Positions 35,185 to 44,159 of a DNA stretch of 64,000 nt are shown in pieces; within the stretch, counting starts at the first letter, position 1, and every line of letters starts with the position of its first letter. The notes beneath the pieces were generated by a model. That model made no database searches and was not told where the DNA came from. It saw only the letters and a program-made list of their open reading frames with translations. The stretch is from Castellaniella denitrificans (lineage in GTDB: Bacteria > Pseudomonadota > Gammaproteobacteria > Burkholderiales > Burkholderiaceae_B), in NCBI RefSeq assembly GCF_027214045.1, contig NZ_JAPWHE010000006.1, forward strand, positions 124,001 to 188,000, written 5' to 3'. The translations under genes and the position numbers were made by a program.

Positions 35185-36345
35185 TCAGGGCCCCAGATCG
35201 GCCAGAGGATGAGGCCGACCGACCGGCCCGAGCGGGGCCAGAAAACGCTGTACCCATTGCGCCGTGGCCTGTTCGCGCGTGGCCGGATTCCAGCGCGGGG
35301 TCTTGTCCTTGTCGATCAGCAGCGCGCGGATGCCTTCGCGGAAATCCGGCTCGGCGCAGCAATGCAGCGAAGCCGTGAATTCCATGCGGAAGGTTTCCGC
35401 CAGGGACTGGTGCCGGGCGCGCGCCAGCAGCGTGTGGCTGAGGCGGGCCGAGCCTGGCGATCCCGCCAGGAAGGTGGCCGCCGCCCGGGCCAGCCAGGGA
35501 TCGGAGTCGTCCTTCCAGGCGGCGACGGCGGCGGCGATTTCAAGAAAATCGGCCCGGTCGCAGGCCCGGCGGATGCCGTCGGCATGGCGTTGCAGCGGGC
35601 CGGGCTCGGGCTCCGGTGTCTGGCAGGCATCCAGCACGACGTCCACCTGGGCGGCGTGGCCGGCAGGGTCTGCCGACCAGTCCGTGGCCGCCAGCGCGGC
35701 CAGCAGGGCGTCCAGCCCCCCCGCGTCGCAGACCCGGTCGGCCAGCCCGTAATGCAGGCAATCGCCCGCGCCCAGTTGCGCGCCGGTGAACGCCAGGAAA
35801 GTGCCGATCCCGCGCGGCAGGCGGCTGAGCATCCAGGTGCCCGCGACATCGGGATACAGGCCGATGGTCACCTCCGGCATGGCGAAGCGCGTCGCGCCGG
35901 TGACGATGCGGTGGCTGGCGCCCAGCATCAGCCCCACGCCGCCGCCCATCACGATGCCGCTTGCCCAGCACAGCACCGGCTTGGAATAGCGGTGGATCCG
36001 GTGGTCCAGCCGATATTCGGTCTCGAAAAATGCGCGGGCCGTGACGTTGGCCCAGGCATCATCCGCCGGACTCTCGAGCATGGCACGGTACAGGGCGTGC
36101 AGATCGCCGCCGGCACAGAAGGCCTTGCCGCCCGCGCCGTTCAGGACCACGGCGACGAGACCGTCGTCGGCCGCCCAGGCCTGCAGGCGCGCCTCCAGCA
36201 GCCGGCACATGGGCAGGGACAGGCCGTTCAGGGTCTGGGGGCTGTTCAGGGTGGCCACGCCGATGCGACGGCCGCCACGCGCGGGGATTTCGTGAAAAAG
36301 CACCGGGTCCTGGCCCGCGGCTTCGGGAAGGGCGGACGCGCTCAT
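35185..36345 (-). CDS. 3-Hydroxyisobutyryl-CoA hydrolase (enoyl-CoA hydratase family)
   Basis: A 386-residue crotonase-fold enzyme. Its length (rather than about 260) and motifs indicate HIBYL-CoA hydrolase, which frees 3-hydroxyisobutyrate in valine catabolism. The N-terminal AVVLNGAGGKAFCAGGDLHALY is the first CoA/oxyanion motif. The second is SGIVMGGGVGLMLGASHRI followed by the acidic residues in FAMPEVTIGLYPDVAGTWMLSRLP, typical of the hydrolase. It starts inside the stop of the acyl-CoA dehydrogenase gene (4-base overlap). Confidence 0.9.
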   Translation of the reverse strand: MSASALPEAAGQDPVLFHEIPARGGRRIGVATLNSPQTLNGLSLPMCRLLEARLQAWAADDGLVAVVLNGAGGKAFCAGGDLHALYRAMLESPADDAWANVTARAFFETEYRLDHRIHRYSKPVLCWASGIVMGGGVGLMLGASHRIVTGATRFAMPEVTIGLYPDVAGTWMLSRLPRGIGTFLAFTGAQLGAGDCLHYGLADRVCDAGGLDALLAALAATDWSADPAGHAAQVDVVLDACQTPEPEPGPLQRHADGIRRACDRADFLEIAAAVAAWKDDSDPWLARAAATFLAGSPGSARLSHTLLARARHQSLAETFRMEFTASLHCCAEPDFREGIRALLIDKDKTPRWNPATREQATAQWVQRFLAPLGPVGRPHPLADLGP

Positions 36346-37496
36346 CGCAGATCGGCCTCCTGGGTGAGGATGTGGCGCGCCACGATCAGGCGCATGATTT
36401 CGTTGGTGCCTTCCAGGATCTGGTGCACACGGGTGTCACGCACCAGCCGTTCCAACGGGTAGTCCTTCAGGTAGCCGTAGCCGCCGTGGATCTGCTGTGC
36501 GTCCAGGCAGGACTGGAAGCACAGGTCCGTGGCCAGGCGCTTGGCCATCGCGCAATAGGCGGTGGCCTGGGGGTCGCCCTCGTCGAGCTTGGAGGCCGCC
36601 AGCCGCACCATCTGGCGCGAGGCGACGATATTGGCCAGCAGGTCGGCCAGCTTGAACTGCAAGGCCTGGAAATCCGCCAGGGCGCGCCCGAACTGGCGCC
36701 GTTCGCCCATGTAGCGGCGCGCGGCCTCGTAGGCGCCCTGGGCGGCGCCGACCGAGCAGGTGGCGATGTTGATGCGTCCGCCGTCCAGACCCTTCATGGC
36801 GAAGCGGAAGCCCTCGCCTTCCTCGCCCAGGCGGTTTTCCACCGGCACCCGGACGTTTTCGAAGGTGATCGGGCGCGTGGACTGGCTGTTCCAGCCCATC
36901 TTGTTTTCCTTGCGGCCGTAGGCGATCCCGGCGCTGTCGGCCGGCACGACCAGGGCCGAGATGCCGCGCGCACCCTCGCCGCCCGTGCGGGCCATCACCA
37001 CCAGGACATCGGTGTCGCCCGCGCCGGAAATGAAGGCCTTGGCGCCGTTCAGGACATAGTGATCCCCTTCGCGGCGGGCACTGGTGGTGAGCGCAGCGGC
37101 GTCCGATCCCGCGCCGGGTTCGGTCAGACAGTAGGATGCGAGCTTTTCACCGCTGGCCAGCAGCGGTCCCCAGTGATCGCGCACGCCGGGCTGCGCCCAG
37201 GAACCGATCATCCAGGTCGCCATGTTGTGGATGGTGATGAAGGCCGTGGTGGAGGGATCGACAGCGGCCATTTCCTCGAACACCAGCGTGGCGTCCAGGC
37301 GGGGCAGTCCGAGCCCGCCGATGGATTCGGGCGCGTACATGGCGCAGAAACCGAGCTGACCGGCCTTGGCGAAGGCCTCGCGGGGAAAGATGTGCTCTTC
37401 GTCCCACTGCGCCGCGTAAGGGGCCAGTTCCCCCTGGGCGAATTCGCGGGCGGCCTGTGCGAAGGCCTGTTGCTCCTCGGTGAGGCGAAAATCCAT
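36342..37496 (-). CDS. Acyl-CoA dehydrogenase, probably isobutyryl-CoA dehydrogenase
   Basis: A 384-residue FAD acyl-CoA dehydrogenase starting MDFRLTEEQQAFAQAAREF. Family signatures are YCLTEPGAGSDAAALTTSAR (FAD/substrate loop), KNKMGWNSQST-like segment, FGRALADFQALQFKLADL and QIHGGYGYLKDYPLERLVRD. The catalytic base region is QILEGTNEIMRLIVARHIL. Operon context with HIBYL-CoA hydrolase and 3-hydroxyisobutyrate dehydrogenase points to isobutyryl-CoA as substrate. A much longer reading upstream has no start signal and is rejected. Confidence 0.9.
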   Translation of the reverse strand: MDFRLTEEQQAFAQAAREFAQGELAPYAAQWDEEHIFPREAFAKAGQLGFCAMYAPESIGGLGLPRLDATLVFEEMAAVDPSTTAFITIHNMATWMIGSWAQPGVRDHWGPLLASGEKLASYCLTEPGAGSDAAALTTSARREGDHYVLNGAKAFISGAGDTDVLVVMARTGGEGARGISALVVPADSAGIAYGRKENKMGWNSQSTRPITFENVRVPVENRLGEEGEGFRFAMKGLDGGRINIATCSVGAAQGAYEAARRYMGERRQFGRALADFQALQFKLADLLANIVASRQMVRLAASKLDEGDPQATAYCAMAKRLATDLCFQSCLDAQQIHGGYGYLKDYPLERLVRDTRVHQILEGTNEIMRLIVARHILTQEADLR

Positions 37497-37702
37497 GGTG
37501 CGTGTCTCCGGATTTTGTATGGGGCTGTCGCGGCATGCTCGTGGCGCCGCCCGACGCGGCCTGGCCCGGGTGAAGGCCGGCCGTTGCGCCGCGGGTTTAC
37601 TGTAGCACTTCGTCGGGCAGCGCCCGTACGGCCCGCCCACCTTAGCGCAGCCGCCGCGGCGCGGCTGTCGCGCACGCGACAATCCGCGGGGGGCCCGGAA
37701 TC

Positions 37703-38017
37703 CTAGACGCGCGGCGCGCCCGGTCGCGCGGCGCGGCGCGCCGTTTCCCGCCGATGCGCCGCACGGCGGCGCCGGGACTCCAGGGGATCGAAGACCAGCG
37801 GCCGGTAAAGCTCGACCCGGTCTTGCTCGCGCAGGACACGGCGCTCGTCGCAGCGTTCCCCATACACGCCCGTCGCGGGCGGATGATCCGTGAACTCGGG
37901 AAACTCGGCCGCGAAGCCGCTCAGGGCCAGCGCCTGGCCGACGGTCGAACCCTCTGGGACGTCCAGGGTCCGCCGCCACAGGCGCGTGGGTGCGGCGAAG
38001 GCGATATGCACCTTCAA
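37703..38017 (-). CDS. rnfH: RatB/RnfH-family ubiquitin-like protein
   Basis: About 104 residues of the UPF0125/RnfH beta-grasp family, usually encoded with RatA. The core LKVHIAFAAPTRLWRRTLDV, VGQALALSGFAAEFPEF and VYGERCDERRVLREQDRVELYRPLVFDP is typical. The C-terminal about 25 residues are Arg/Ala-rich. The start appears to be TTG overlapping the ratA stop, with GGGAGGGG just upstream; a GTG two codons further in is the alternative. Function is not established for the family. Confidence 0.85.
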   Translation of the reverse strand: MKVHIAFAAPTRLWRRTLDVPEGSTVGQALALSGFAAEFPEFTDHPPATGVYGERCDERRVLREQDRVELYRPLVFDPLESRRRRAAHRRETARRAARPGAPRV

Positions 38018-38454
38018 TTGCCCCTCCCGTAGACCGCGTGGGCGCGCTGGGTGAAGGAATCGATGAAGCTGGTGGCGATCCGGTTGAAGACCGGCCCCAC
38101 CACCGCCGAGAGCGTCCTGCTGGAAAAGGTGTATTCCATGGTGTAGAGCACCTTGCAGCCATCCTCGCCCAGAGGCTGGAAGGCCCAGTGTCCGGTCAGG
38201 CTGGAAAACGGGCCATCCACCAGGTGGAAGACGATCCGGTGCGGATATTCGTGATCGTTGCGCGTGGTGAAGCTCTGGCGGATGCCCGCGAAATGGATCT
38301 GCACTGTGGCTTGCATGCCCTGCTCGTTGCGCCACTGCACCTGGGCCCCGCCGCACCAGGGCATGAATTCCGGGTAGCGCCCGACGTCGGCCACCAGATC
38401 GAACATCTGTTCGCAACTGAAAGGGACGAGGACGGAGCGCTGGATCGAGGGCAT
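38014..38454 (-). CDS. ratA: RatA/CoQ10-binding START-domain protein
   Basis: A 146-residue polyketide-cyclase/START-fold protein of the RatA (YfjG) family, related to Coq10. The start is the ATG giving MPSIQRSVLVPFSCEQMFDLVADV; a TTG two codons earlier is less likely. YPEFMPWCGGAQVQ and FNRIATSFIDSFTQRAHAVYG are diagnostic. In E. coli RatA has been reported as a toxin that blocks 70S assembly, while other work suggests ubiquinone binding. It is divergent from smpB, the standard arrangement. Confidence 0.92.
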   Translation of the reverse strand: MPSIQRSVLVPFSCEQMFDLVADVGRYPEFMPWCGGAQVQWRNEQGMQATVQIHFAGIRQSFTTRNDHEYPHRIVFHLVDGPFSSLTGHWAFQPLGEDGCKVLYTMEYTFSSRTLSAVVGPVFNRIATSFIDSFTQRAHAVYGRGN

Positions 38455-38523
38455 CGGCAAATCGGTCGGTTGGGCTAGAATGTTTGGATTTTACATTTTC
38501 AGTTCCCGCCTTGGTCGGACCCC

Positions 38524-38988
38524 ATGAGTATTGTCGAAAATCGCAAAGCCACCCACGATTACTTCATCGAGGAGCGCTTCGAGGCCGGACTGGTGCTGGA
38601 AGGCTGGGAGGTCAAGGCCATCCGCGCCGGCCACGTCCAGCTCAAAGAGGCCTACGTCATCGTGCGCGATGGCGCCCTGTGGATCCTGGGCATGCACGTC
38701 AGCCCCTTGCCCACGGCCTCGACGCACATCCATCCCAACGCCACCCGCACGCGCAAGCTGCTCCTGCACGCCCAGGAAATCAGCAAGCTGATCGGCAAGG
38801 TCGAACAGCGCGGCTACGCCCTGGTGCCGTTGAACCTGCACTACAAGGGCGGGCGCATCAAGCTGGATTTCGGTCTGGGACGCGGCAAGAAACTGCACGA
38901 CAAGCGCGACACCCAGCGCGACAAGGACTGGGCGCGCGAGAAAGAGCGGCTGATGAAGCACGATACCCGCAACCGCAAGGGGGAATGA
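38524..38988 (+). CDS. smpB: SsrA-binding protein SmpB
   Basis: Small basic RNA-binding protein that delivers tmRNA to stalled ribosomes for trans-translation. The product has 154 residues. Signatures are [52 protein letters not shown], and the basic tail [25 protein letters not shown] saw no tmRNA gene next to it. Confidence 0.97.
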   Translation: MSIVENRKATHDYFIEERFEAGLVLEGWEVKAIRAGHVQLKEAYVIVRDGALWILGMHVSPLPTASTHIHPNATRTRKLLLHAQEISKLIGKVEQRGYALVPLNLHYKGGRIKLDFGLGRGKKLHDKRDTQRDKDWAREKERLMKHDTRNRKGE

Positions 38989-39013
38989 TCGCCTGCGGGG
39001 CGCAGCGTCTGAC

Positions 39014-39029
39014 GACGGCCCCGGCCGTC
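39014..39029. other. Short stem between convergent smpB and AraC-type gene
   Basis: GACGGCC and GGCCGTC (39014-39020 and 39023-39029) form a GC-rich stem in the 49-base convergent gap. No T-run follows, so termination is only possible. Confidence 0.3.
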
Positions 39030-39037
39030 TCGCGCCC

Positions 39038-40066
39038 TCATGAAGACCGCGCAGCCTGGAAAGTCCGCCGATAGGCCGTGGGCGTTGTCCGCAGACGGGC
39101 GCGGAAATGCTGCCGCAACGACAGGGCGGAACCGAAACCGGCCGCCTGGGCCACCGCATCGATCGACAGGACGCCCCCCTCAAGCATCTCGCGCGCCCGC
39201 GCCAGGCGCAGCGCCAGCAGCCATTGCTTCAGCGATGTCCCCGTGGCCTGCTGGAAATGACGGGTGAAACTGCGCCGGCTCATGGCCGCGCGTGCGGCCA
39301 GCGAGTCGATGGTATGCGGTTCTTGCGCATGCGCGGCGGCCCAGCCCAGCACGCGCGCCAGCCTGCCTTCGCCGGCGCTGGCGGGCATCGGCCGCTCGAT
39401 GAACTGGGCCTGTCCTCCGTCCCGATGCGGCGCGACGACCAGTCTGCGGGCTGCGCGACTGGCGGCCCCGACCCCGCCGAGCCGGCCCAGCAGATGCAGG
39501 CAGCAGTCCAGCCCGGCCGCGACCCCGGCGGAAGTCAGCACCCGGCCCTCGTCCACATACAACGCCTCGCGTTCGACCCGGATGCGGGGGTGGCGCTCGG
39601 CCAGCCGGTCCGCGTAGGCCCAGTGCGTCGTCGCGCGCAAGCCGTCCAGCAACCCCGCCTGGGCCAGGGGGAACGCGCCCAGACACAGCCCCACCAGGCC
39701 CGCTCCGCGTTCTCCGGCAAGGCGCAAAGCCCGGATCAAGACATCCGGCGCAGGACGGCAGTCGTCGTGCCAGGTGGGCACGATCACCCAATCGGCCTGT
39801 TCCAGTTCCGTCAGGTCATGTTCGGGAGTGATCGAGAATCCCCCCGTCGTCCGCAACGGCGGCGGATCGACGGCGCATACGCGGACATCGAAGCCCATGG
39901 CGCCGCCGCCCGCGCCCGATCTGAGGCCGAAGACCAGCGAAGGCACGGACAGGTGAAATGGCGTCATTCCATCAAAGGCCACGACGGCGATCCTGGGAAC
40001 GGTCGCGCCGGCGCCGTCCGCATCGAGCGGTTTCGCAGCAGGAGTGGCTGAATCAGAATCGCACAT
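39038..40066 (-). CDS. GlxA-type transcriptional regulator (DJ-1/PfpI plus AraC domains)
   Basis: A 342-residue regulator. The N-terminal about 200 residues form a DJ-1/PfpI-like amidotransferase fold (RIAVVAFDGMTPFHLSVPSLVFG; GLVGLCLGAFPLAQAGLL, with Cys in the nucleophile-elbow position; RVLTSAGVAAGLDCCLHL). The C-terminal about 100 residues are an AraC helix-turn-helix pair (SLAARAAMSRRSFTRHFQQATG, SIDAVAQAAGFGSALSLRQHF). It is divergent from the isochorismatase-family gene, which it may control. Confidence 0.9.
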   Translation of the reverse strand: MCDSDSATPAAKPLDADGAGATVPRIAVVAFDGMTPFHLSVPSLVFGLRSGAGGGAMGFDVRVCAVDPPPLRTTGGFSITPEHDLTELEQADWVIVPTWHDDCRPAPDVLIRALRLAGERGAGLVGLCLGAFPLAQAGLLDGLRATTHWAYADRLAERHPRIRVEREALYVDEGRVLTSAGVAAGLDCCLHLLGRLGGVGAASRAARRLVVAPHRDGGQAQFIERPMPASAGEGRLARVLGWAAAHAQEPHTIDSLAARAAMSRRSFTRHFQQATGTSLKQWLLALRLARAREMLEGGVLSIDAVAQAAGFGSALSLRQHFRARLRTTPTAYRRTFQAARSS

Positions 40067-40186
40067 GATGGCCCAATTTTATCGAATCATGTGTCCCAGG
40101 CCAATGCCGGCCTGCTTCAGCCTCCGCCACAATGGCGCATCGGCCCGGAAACGGGACGCTTCCTCTCTACCCTTTTGGAGTTTCCC

Positions 40187-40801
40187 ATGTCTGCCAATCC
40201 TCGCCGCGCCCTGCTCGTCATCGACGTCCAGAACGAATATTTCACCGGTAATCTGCCCATCACCTACCCGCCTGCGGAAGACTCGCTGCGCAACATCGGC
40301 CTGGCCATGGAAGCCGCCCGGGAATCCGGCATTCCGGTCGTTCGCGTGTTGCAACACAGCCCCTCGGGCGCCCCCCTGTTCGCGGCGGACTCGGAGGGGC
40401 GGCAACCTCATCCGGCCCTTGCCGGTCACCCCGTGGACCACACAGTCCACAAGACTCGCGCCAGCGCCTTCATGGGGACCGATCTGGCCGACTGGCTGGC
40501 CGCGCGCGATATCGATACTGTGACGGTCGTCGGCTACATGACGCACAATTGCGATGCGGCGACGATCTTCGACGCCCGGCACTGGGAGCTCGGTGCGGAG
40601 TTCCTGTCCGACGCCAGCGGCTCTCTCGCCTACCGGAACGCGGCGGGCGAGGCGAACGGCGAGGAAATCCACCGTGTGTTCTGCACCGTGTTCCATTCGA
40701 ATTTCGCGGCAGTGGCCACGACGGCCCAATGGATCGAAGCCATCCGTGCGGGCCAGCCGCTGGAAAAGGACAATATCTTCCTGTCGAGCCGCGGGCGCTG
40801 A
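40187..40801 (+). CDS. Isochorismatase-family cysteine hydrolase
   Basis: A 204-residue cysteine hydrolase of the isochorismatase/nicotinamidase fold. RRALLVIDVQNEYFTG carries the catalytic Asp, HKTRASAFMGTDLADWL includes the Lys region, and VVGYMTHNCDAATIFDA holds the nucleophilic Cys with the preceding cis-peptide site. The preferred ATG at 40187 has a TGGAG Shine-Dalgarno. Substrates in this family range from isochorismate to nicotinamide, ureidoacrylate and N-carbamoyl compounds; none can be chosen here. Confidence 0.9.
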   Translation: MSANPRRALLVIDVQNEYFTGNLPITYPPAEDSLRNIGLAMEAARESGIPVVRVLQHSPSGAPLFAADSEGRQPHPALAGHPVDHTVHKTRASAFMGTDLADWLAARDIDTVTVVGYMTHNCDAATIFDARHWELGAEFLSDASGSLAYRNAAGEANGEEIHRVFCTVFHSNFAAVATTAQWIEAIRAGQPLEKDNIFLSSRGR

Positions 40802-40846
40802 ACGCCAGCCCCCGCCCGCCAACAAGGAGAGCCCGAAACCCTCGCG

Positions 40847-42466
40847 TCAGCCGGCGTCCCGACGCAGGCGCCCGGCCAGATGCCCGCCGAGCCGATGCGC
40901 CAGCGCCATGATGGTCAGTGTCAGATGTTTGTCGGGCAGGACCGGCACCACGCCACCGTCGCAAACATACAGGTTCTCCAATCCATGGGCCTTCAGATCG
41001 CCATCGACCACGCCATCGCGCGCGCTGTCGGCCATGGCGGTGGTGCCGGCATAATGAATGCCGGTCCCGCTGTTGTCACGCGTCGTGTGGCAGAGCGTCG
41101 CGGAAGCGCGGCGCAGCACCTTGCGCCCCCATGCCATCATGGCATCCATCTGCTGATGCGCGCGCGCCGGGACCTCGAAGTCGATCTCGACCTGGGGAAC
41201 GCCCCAGACATCGCGGGACATGCCGGGCCTGACGCGATTGCCGGCGAGGGGCTCGCCCGCGCAGAACAGGCCGAGCGTCAGATAACTGTGGAACATCAGA
41301 CGCGACAACCTGTCCTTCAAACCGGGCCCCAGATGCCGCATCCATTGGAGATAATGCGGCGTGGCGGGAATGCCATGGATGGCATGGCCAATGAACGGGA
41401 ATTCCGAGCCGTCTCGCAACCGGCCGCGCGACATCAGGATCAGCAGATCGCCGTAGCCGATATCGTAATCGCGATGCTTGCCCCAGAGCTTGTACAGTGA
41501 AGTCGACAGCACGACTTTCGGGTTGTCCTGCAGGCGCCTGCCCAATTGATCCTCATGGTTTGCCAGTCCTTGAGGCCGCCGCTCGTCGGCTGAATTGAAC
41601 AGGATGCGCGGTGTTTCAATGGCCCCGGCCGCCAGCACGACATAACGGGCCCGGATCCGGCGGCGCTCGCCGTTGGCGGTGTCCAGGTATTCCACGCCGG
41701 TTACGCGCTTTCCCTCGCCATCGGTCTCCAGACGCAGTACCTTGGCGTTGGTGATCAGCCGATAATTGGAGCGCCGTGCAATGGCCGGCAACAAGCGCGT
41801 GGAAAATTTGTAGACTGCGCCCACCGGGCAGCCTGAGGTGCAGATGCCCGTGGAAATACAGCTGTGCGGCGTGCCTTCGCGCGTGTTGATCGCCTTGCGG
41901 TTTGGAATGGCGTGCGAGTGCGGCTCGCCCAGGGATTTGACGGCATCGACGATGATCCGATCGGCGGGTCGCAAAGGCTTGGGGGGCACATAGCGCCCAT
42001 CGGGCAACTCCGGGATACCCTCGCGGGTCCCGCAGACCGTGATCAGCGTTTCGACCGCGTCGTAATGTGGTTCGAGCGCGTCGTAACTGATGGGCCAACC
42101 GGCCAGATCCCGGGGTGAGAAGCGCACACTGACGCCATTCCAGAGATTCTGCAGGCCATTGAGCGCGAGAATCTGGAAATGCTGGAACTCGCCGGGCCGC
42201 CGCGCGGTGGATCCCGTCCGGCCATCAGCGAACAGCGGGTGGACGAACAGGCTGTCGTGAGGATCGCTGGGCCAGACGGTGTCCGGGCCGATGCCCAGCG
42301 TATCGCCGCCGTCCGGCGGGGTCACGCGGGTGAACTGATCGTCGGGCAACGCCGGACCCTGTTCGAGGGAAATCACATCGATGCCCGCGGTCACCAGCGC
42401 ATGCGCGAGCATTCCGCCGCCCGCACCGGTGCCGACGATACATACTTCGCAGTCGAACTCAGCCAT
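40847..42466 (-). CDS. GMC-family oxidoreductase, membrane sugar-dehydrogenase type
   Basis: A 539-residue GMC oxidoreductase of the gluconate/fructose-dehydrogenase large-subunit type. The FAD fold is EVCIVGTGAGGGMLAHALVTAG. SCISTGICTSGCPVGAVYKF is the Cys-rich motif typical of this group, and VVLAAGAIETPRILFNSA is GMC signature 2. The C-terminal active-site region is NSGTGIHYAGTTAMADS, VCDGGVVPVLPDKHLTLTIMALAHRLG. The ATG at 42466 overlaps the upstream MFS gene by 8 bases. It is the third gene of a DegT-MFS-GMC operon, suggesting oxidation of a sugar or polyol hydroxyl. Electron acceptor and substrate are unknown. Confidence 0.88.
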   Translation of the reverse strand: MAEFDCEVCIVGTGAGGGMLAHALVTAGIDVISLEQGPALPDDQFTRVTPPDGGDTLGIGPDTVWPSDPHDSLFVHPLFADGRTGSTARRPGEFQHFQILALNGLQNLWNGVSVRFSPRDLAGWPISYDALEPHYDAVETLITVCGTREGIPELPDGRYVPPKPLRPADRIIVDAVKSLGEPHSHAIPNRKAINTREGTPHSCISTGICTSGCPVGAVYKFSTRLLPAIARRSNYRLITNAKVLRLETDGEGKRVTGVEYLDTANGERRRIRARYVVLAAGAIETPRILFNSADERRPQGLANHEDQLGRRLQDNPKVVLSTSLYKLWGKHRDYDIGYGDLLILMSRGRLRDGSEFPFIGHAIHGIPATPHYLQWMRHLGPGLKDRLSRLMFHSYLTLGLFCAGEPLAGNRVRPGMSRDVWGVPQVEIDFEVPARAHQQMDAMMAWGRKVLRRASATLCHTTRDNSGTGIHYAGTTAMADSARDGVVDGDLKAHGLENLYVCDGGVVPVLPDKHLTLTIMALAHRLGGHLAGRLRRDAG

Positions 42467-44159
42467 GGCGGTTGTCCTTTGCATTCGCATCTGTGCCAAC
42501 CGACGCCAGGAAAGCCGGCGAGGCATACCGCACGTGCTCCAGAAACATCTTCAGCACTCGCGCTTCGGCACCGAACGACACCCGGTCTGGCATCGAACCG
42601 CCGGCGCGCAGCCAGACCGCGTGCAACGCCACTCGAACCTGGTGATTGTCGTAGGCCAGTTCGCTGATGCGCACGGCCATGTGCTGGAGATCCGCCCGGT
42701 AGGGACTCAGGGCGATCAGCACATCAATGAGGCGGCCCGCCTGCTCGCGCGGCAATGCGTAGCTGGCCTGCACCGCCGCGGCGTCGGGCGCCGGAGCCGT
42801 CAGGTGAGGACGCAGCAGGCGCAACGGTCGACCCGCGGCGAGATGGGCCTCGATGGTTTCAAGCGGCACACCATTGGTCTCGGGCACATAGCGCCGTGAG
42901 AAAAACAGCCCGGCAATACAGACGAACGCGTAGAAAGCGAATACGCCCCCCAGGCCAATGGCCGCGACCAGGACGGGAAATGAAAACACCACGACAAAGT
43001 TGAGGCCCCAATTGGCCAGGGTGGCCACGCTCATGCCCAGCGCCCTGACATGCCGCGGATAGACCTCCGCCATCATCACATAAGGCAAGGGGCCAAGACT
43101 CGCGGCGAAAGCCGCGATGTAGATCACCAACCCCCCCACGGCGATGACGTCGAGCCATTGGGCCTGGGTCCAGGCGCCCAGGGCGATCAGGCCCAAGCTC
43201 AGGGCGGCGCCGCCGAAACCGATGTACAGCAACGGCCGTCGGCCGATGCGGTCGATCAGCGCCATGCCCACCAAGGTCATCAGGACGTTGACGACCCCAA
43301 TGCCCATGGTCGCCAAGACCTGGATACCGTGGGAATCGAACCCCGCTTCCTGGAAAACGGTGGGCGCATAGTAGATCACCGCATTGATGCCGCTGAACTG
43401 CTGCAGCGCGAACAAGCCGACGCCGACTACGAGCGCAGGCCGGACGTTTTGATCGAGCAGGTCGCGCCATCGGGCGCCCCGCCCTCCGTGGGACAGCGCT
43501 TCGGCGGCCATGATCCGTTCGAGTTCGCGTTCGACCTCGGGATCGTCGCGCGGCACGCCGTGCAGCCGGGCCAGCGCCGCACGGGCCGGCGCGGCCCCGC
43601 GCCGGCCAGCCAGCCAGCGCGGCGTATCGGACAGGCACAGCATGCCCGCGAACAGGGCCACGCCCGGGACGGCTCCCAGAAGGAACATGGTGCGCCAGTC
43701 CTCGCCGAGGGCATAATTCGCGACATAGGCGCCAAGTATGCCCAGGGTGACCGACAATTGATAGATCGAAACCAGCATGCCGCGCCGTCGGGCCGGCGCG
43801 CTTTCGGCGATGTAGAGGGGAGCGACCAATGCCGCCACGCCCACCGCGAACCCCAGTATCAGCCTCGCGATGCTGAGCATCCAGACGGATGTGATCTGGC
43901 TGGAAATCACGGCGCCGGCGACGAACATCAAGGCGGCGGCAAGCAGCGAAGTTCGCCGGCCGTAGCGCTCGGCGGCCCGCCCGGCCACCACCGCGCCAAA
44001 GAGAGCCCCCAGGGGGACGGCGGCCGTCATGAACCCTTCCGCGCCCGGCGCAATGTCGAACGCCTCGCGCAAGAAGCCCAAGGCGCCGGCGATGACCCCC
44101 TCGTCGAAACCGAAAAGGATGCCCGCCAGGCCGGCAACGATCGCGACGAAATAGATCAT
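42459..44159 (-). CDS. MFS sugar porter with an extra C-terminal domain
   Basis: A 566-residue protein. Residues 1 to about 450 are a twelve-helix MFS sugar porter: FGFDEGVIAGALGFLREAF, GRRTSLLAAALMFVAG, PLYIAESAPARRRGMLVSIYQL, QQFSGINAVIYYAPTVFQEAG, and the closing VPETNGVPLETIE. A further about 110 residues follow, soluble and predicted helical (LPREQAGRLIDVLIALSPYR; VALHAVWLRAGGSMPDRV). I do not recognise this domain. It overlaps the DegT gene upstream and the GMC gene downstream, so transport is coupled to both enzymes. Likely imports a sugar or cyclitol. Confidence 0.85.
   Translation of the reverse strand: MIYFVAIVAGLAGILFGFDEGVIAGALGFLREAFDIAPGAEGFMTAAVPLGALFGAVVAGRAAERYGRRTSLLAAALMFVAGAVISSQITSVWMLSIARLILGFAVGVAALVAPLYIAESAPARRRGMLVSIYQLSVTLGILGAYVANYALGEDWRTMFLLGAVPGVALFAGMLCLSDTPRWLAGRRGAAPARAALARLHGVPRDDPEVERELERIMAAEALSHGGRGARWRDLLDQNVRPALVVGVGLFALQQFSGINAVIYYAPTVFQEAGFDSHGIQVLATMGIGVVNVLMTLVGMALIDRIGRRPLLYIGFGGAALSLGLIALGAWTQAQWLDVIAVGGLVIYIAAFAASLGPLPYVMMAEVYPRHVRALGMSVATLANWGLNFVVVFSFPVLVAAIGLGGVFAFYAFVCIAGLFFSRRYVPETNGVPLETIEAHLAAGRPLRLLRPHLTAPAPDAAAVQASYALPREQAGRLIDVLIALSPYRADLQHMAVRISELAYDNHQVRVALHAVWLRAGGSMPDRVSFGAEARVLKMFLEHVRYASPAFLASVGTDANAKDNRHG

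Noticed and set aside
38989-39037. tmRNA gene beside smpB
   Set aside because: Only 49 bases separate smpB from the convergent regulator, and no tmRNA-like or tRNA-like end is visible.
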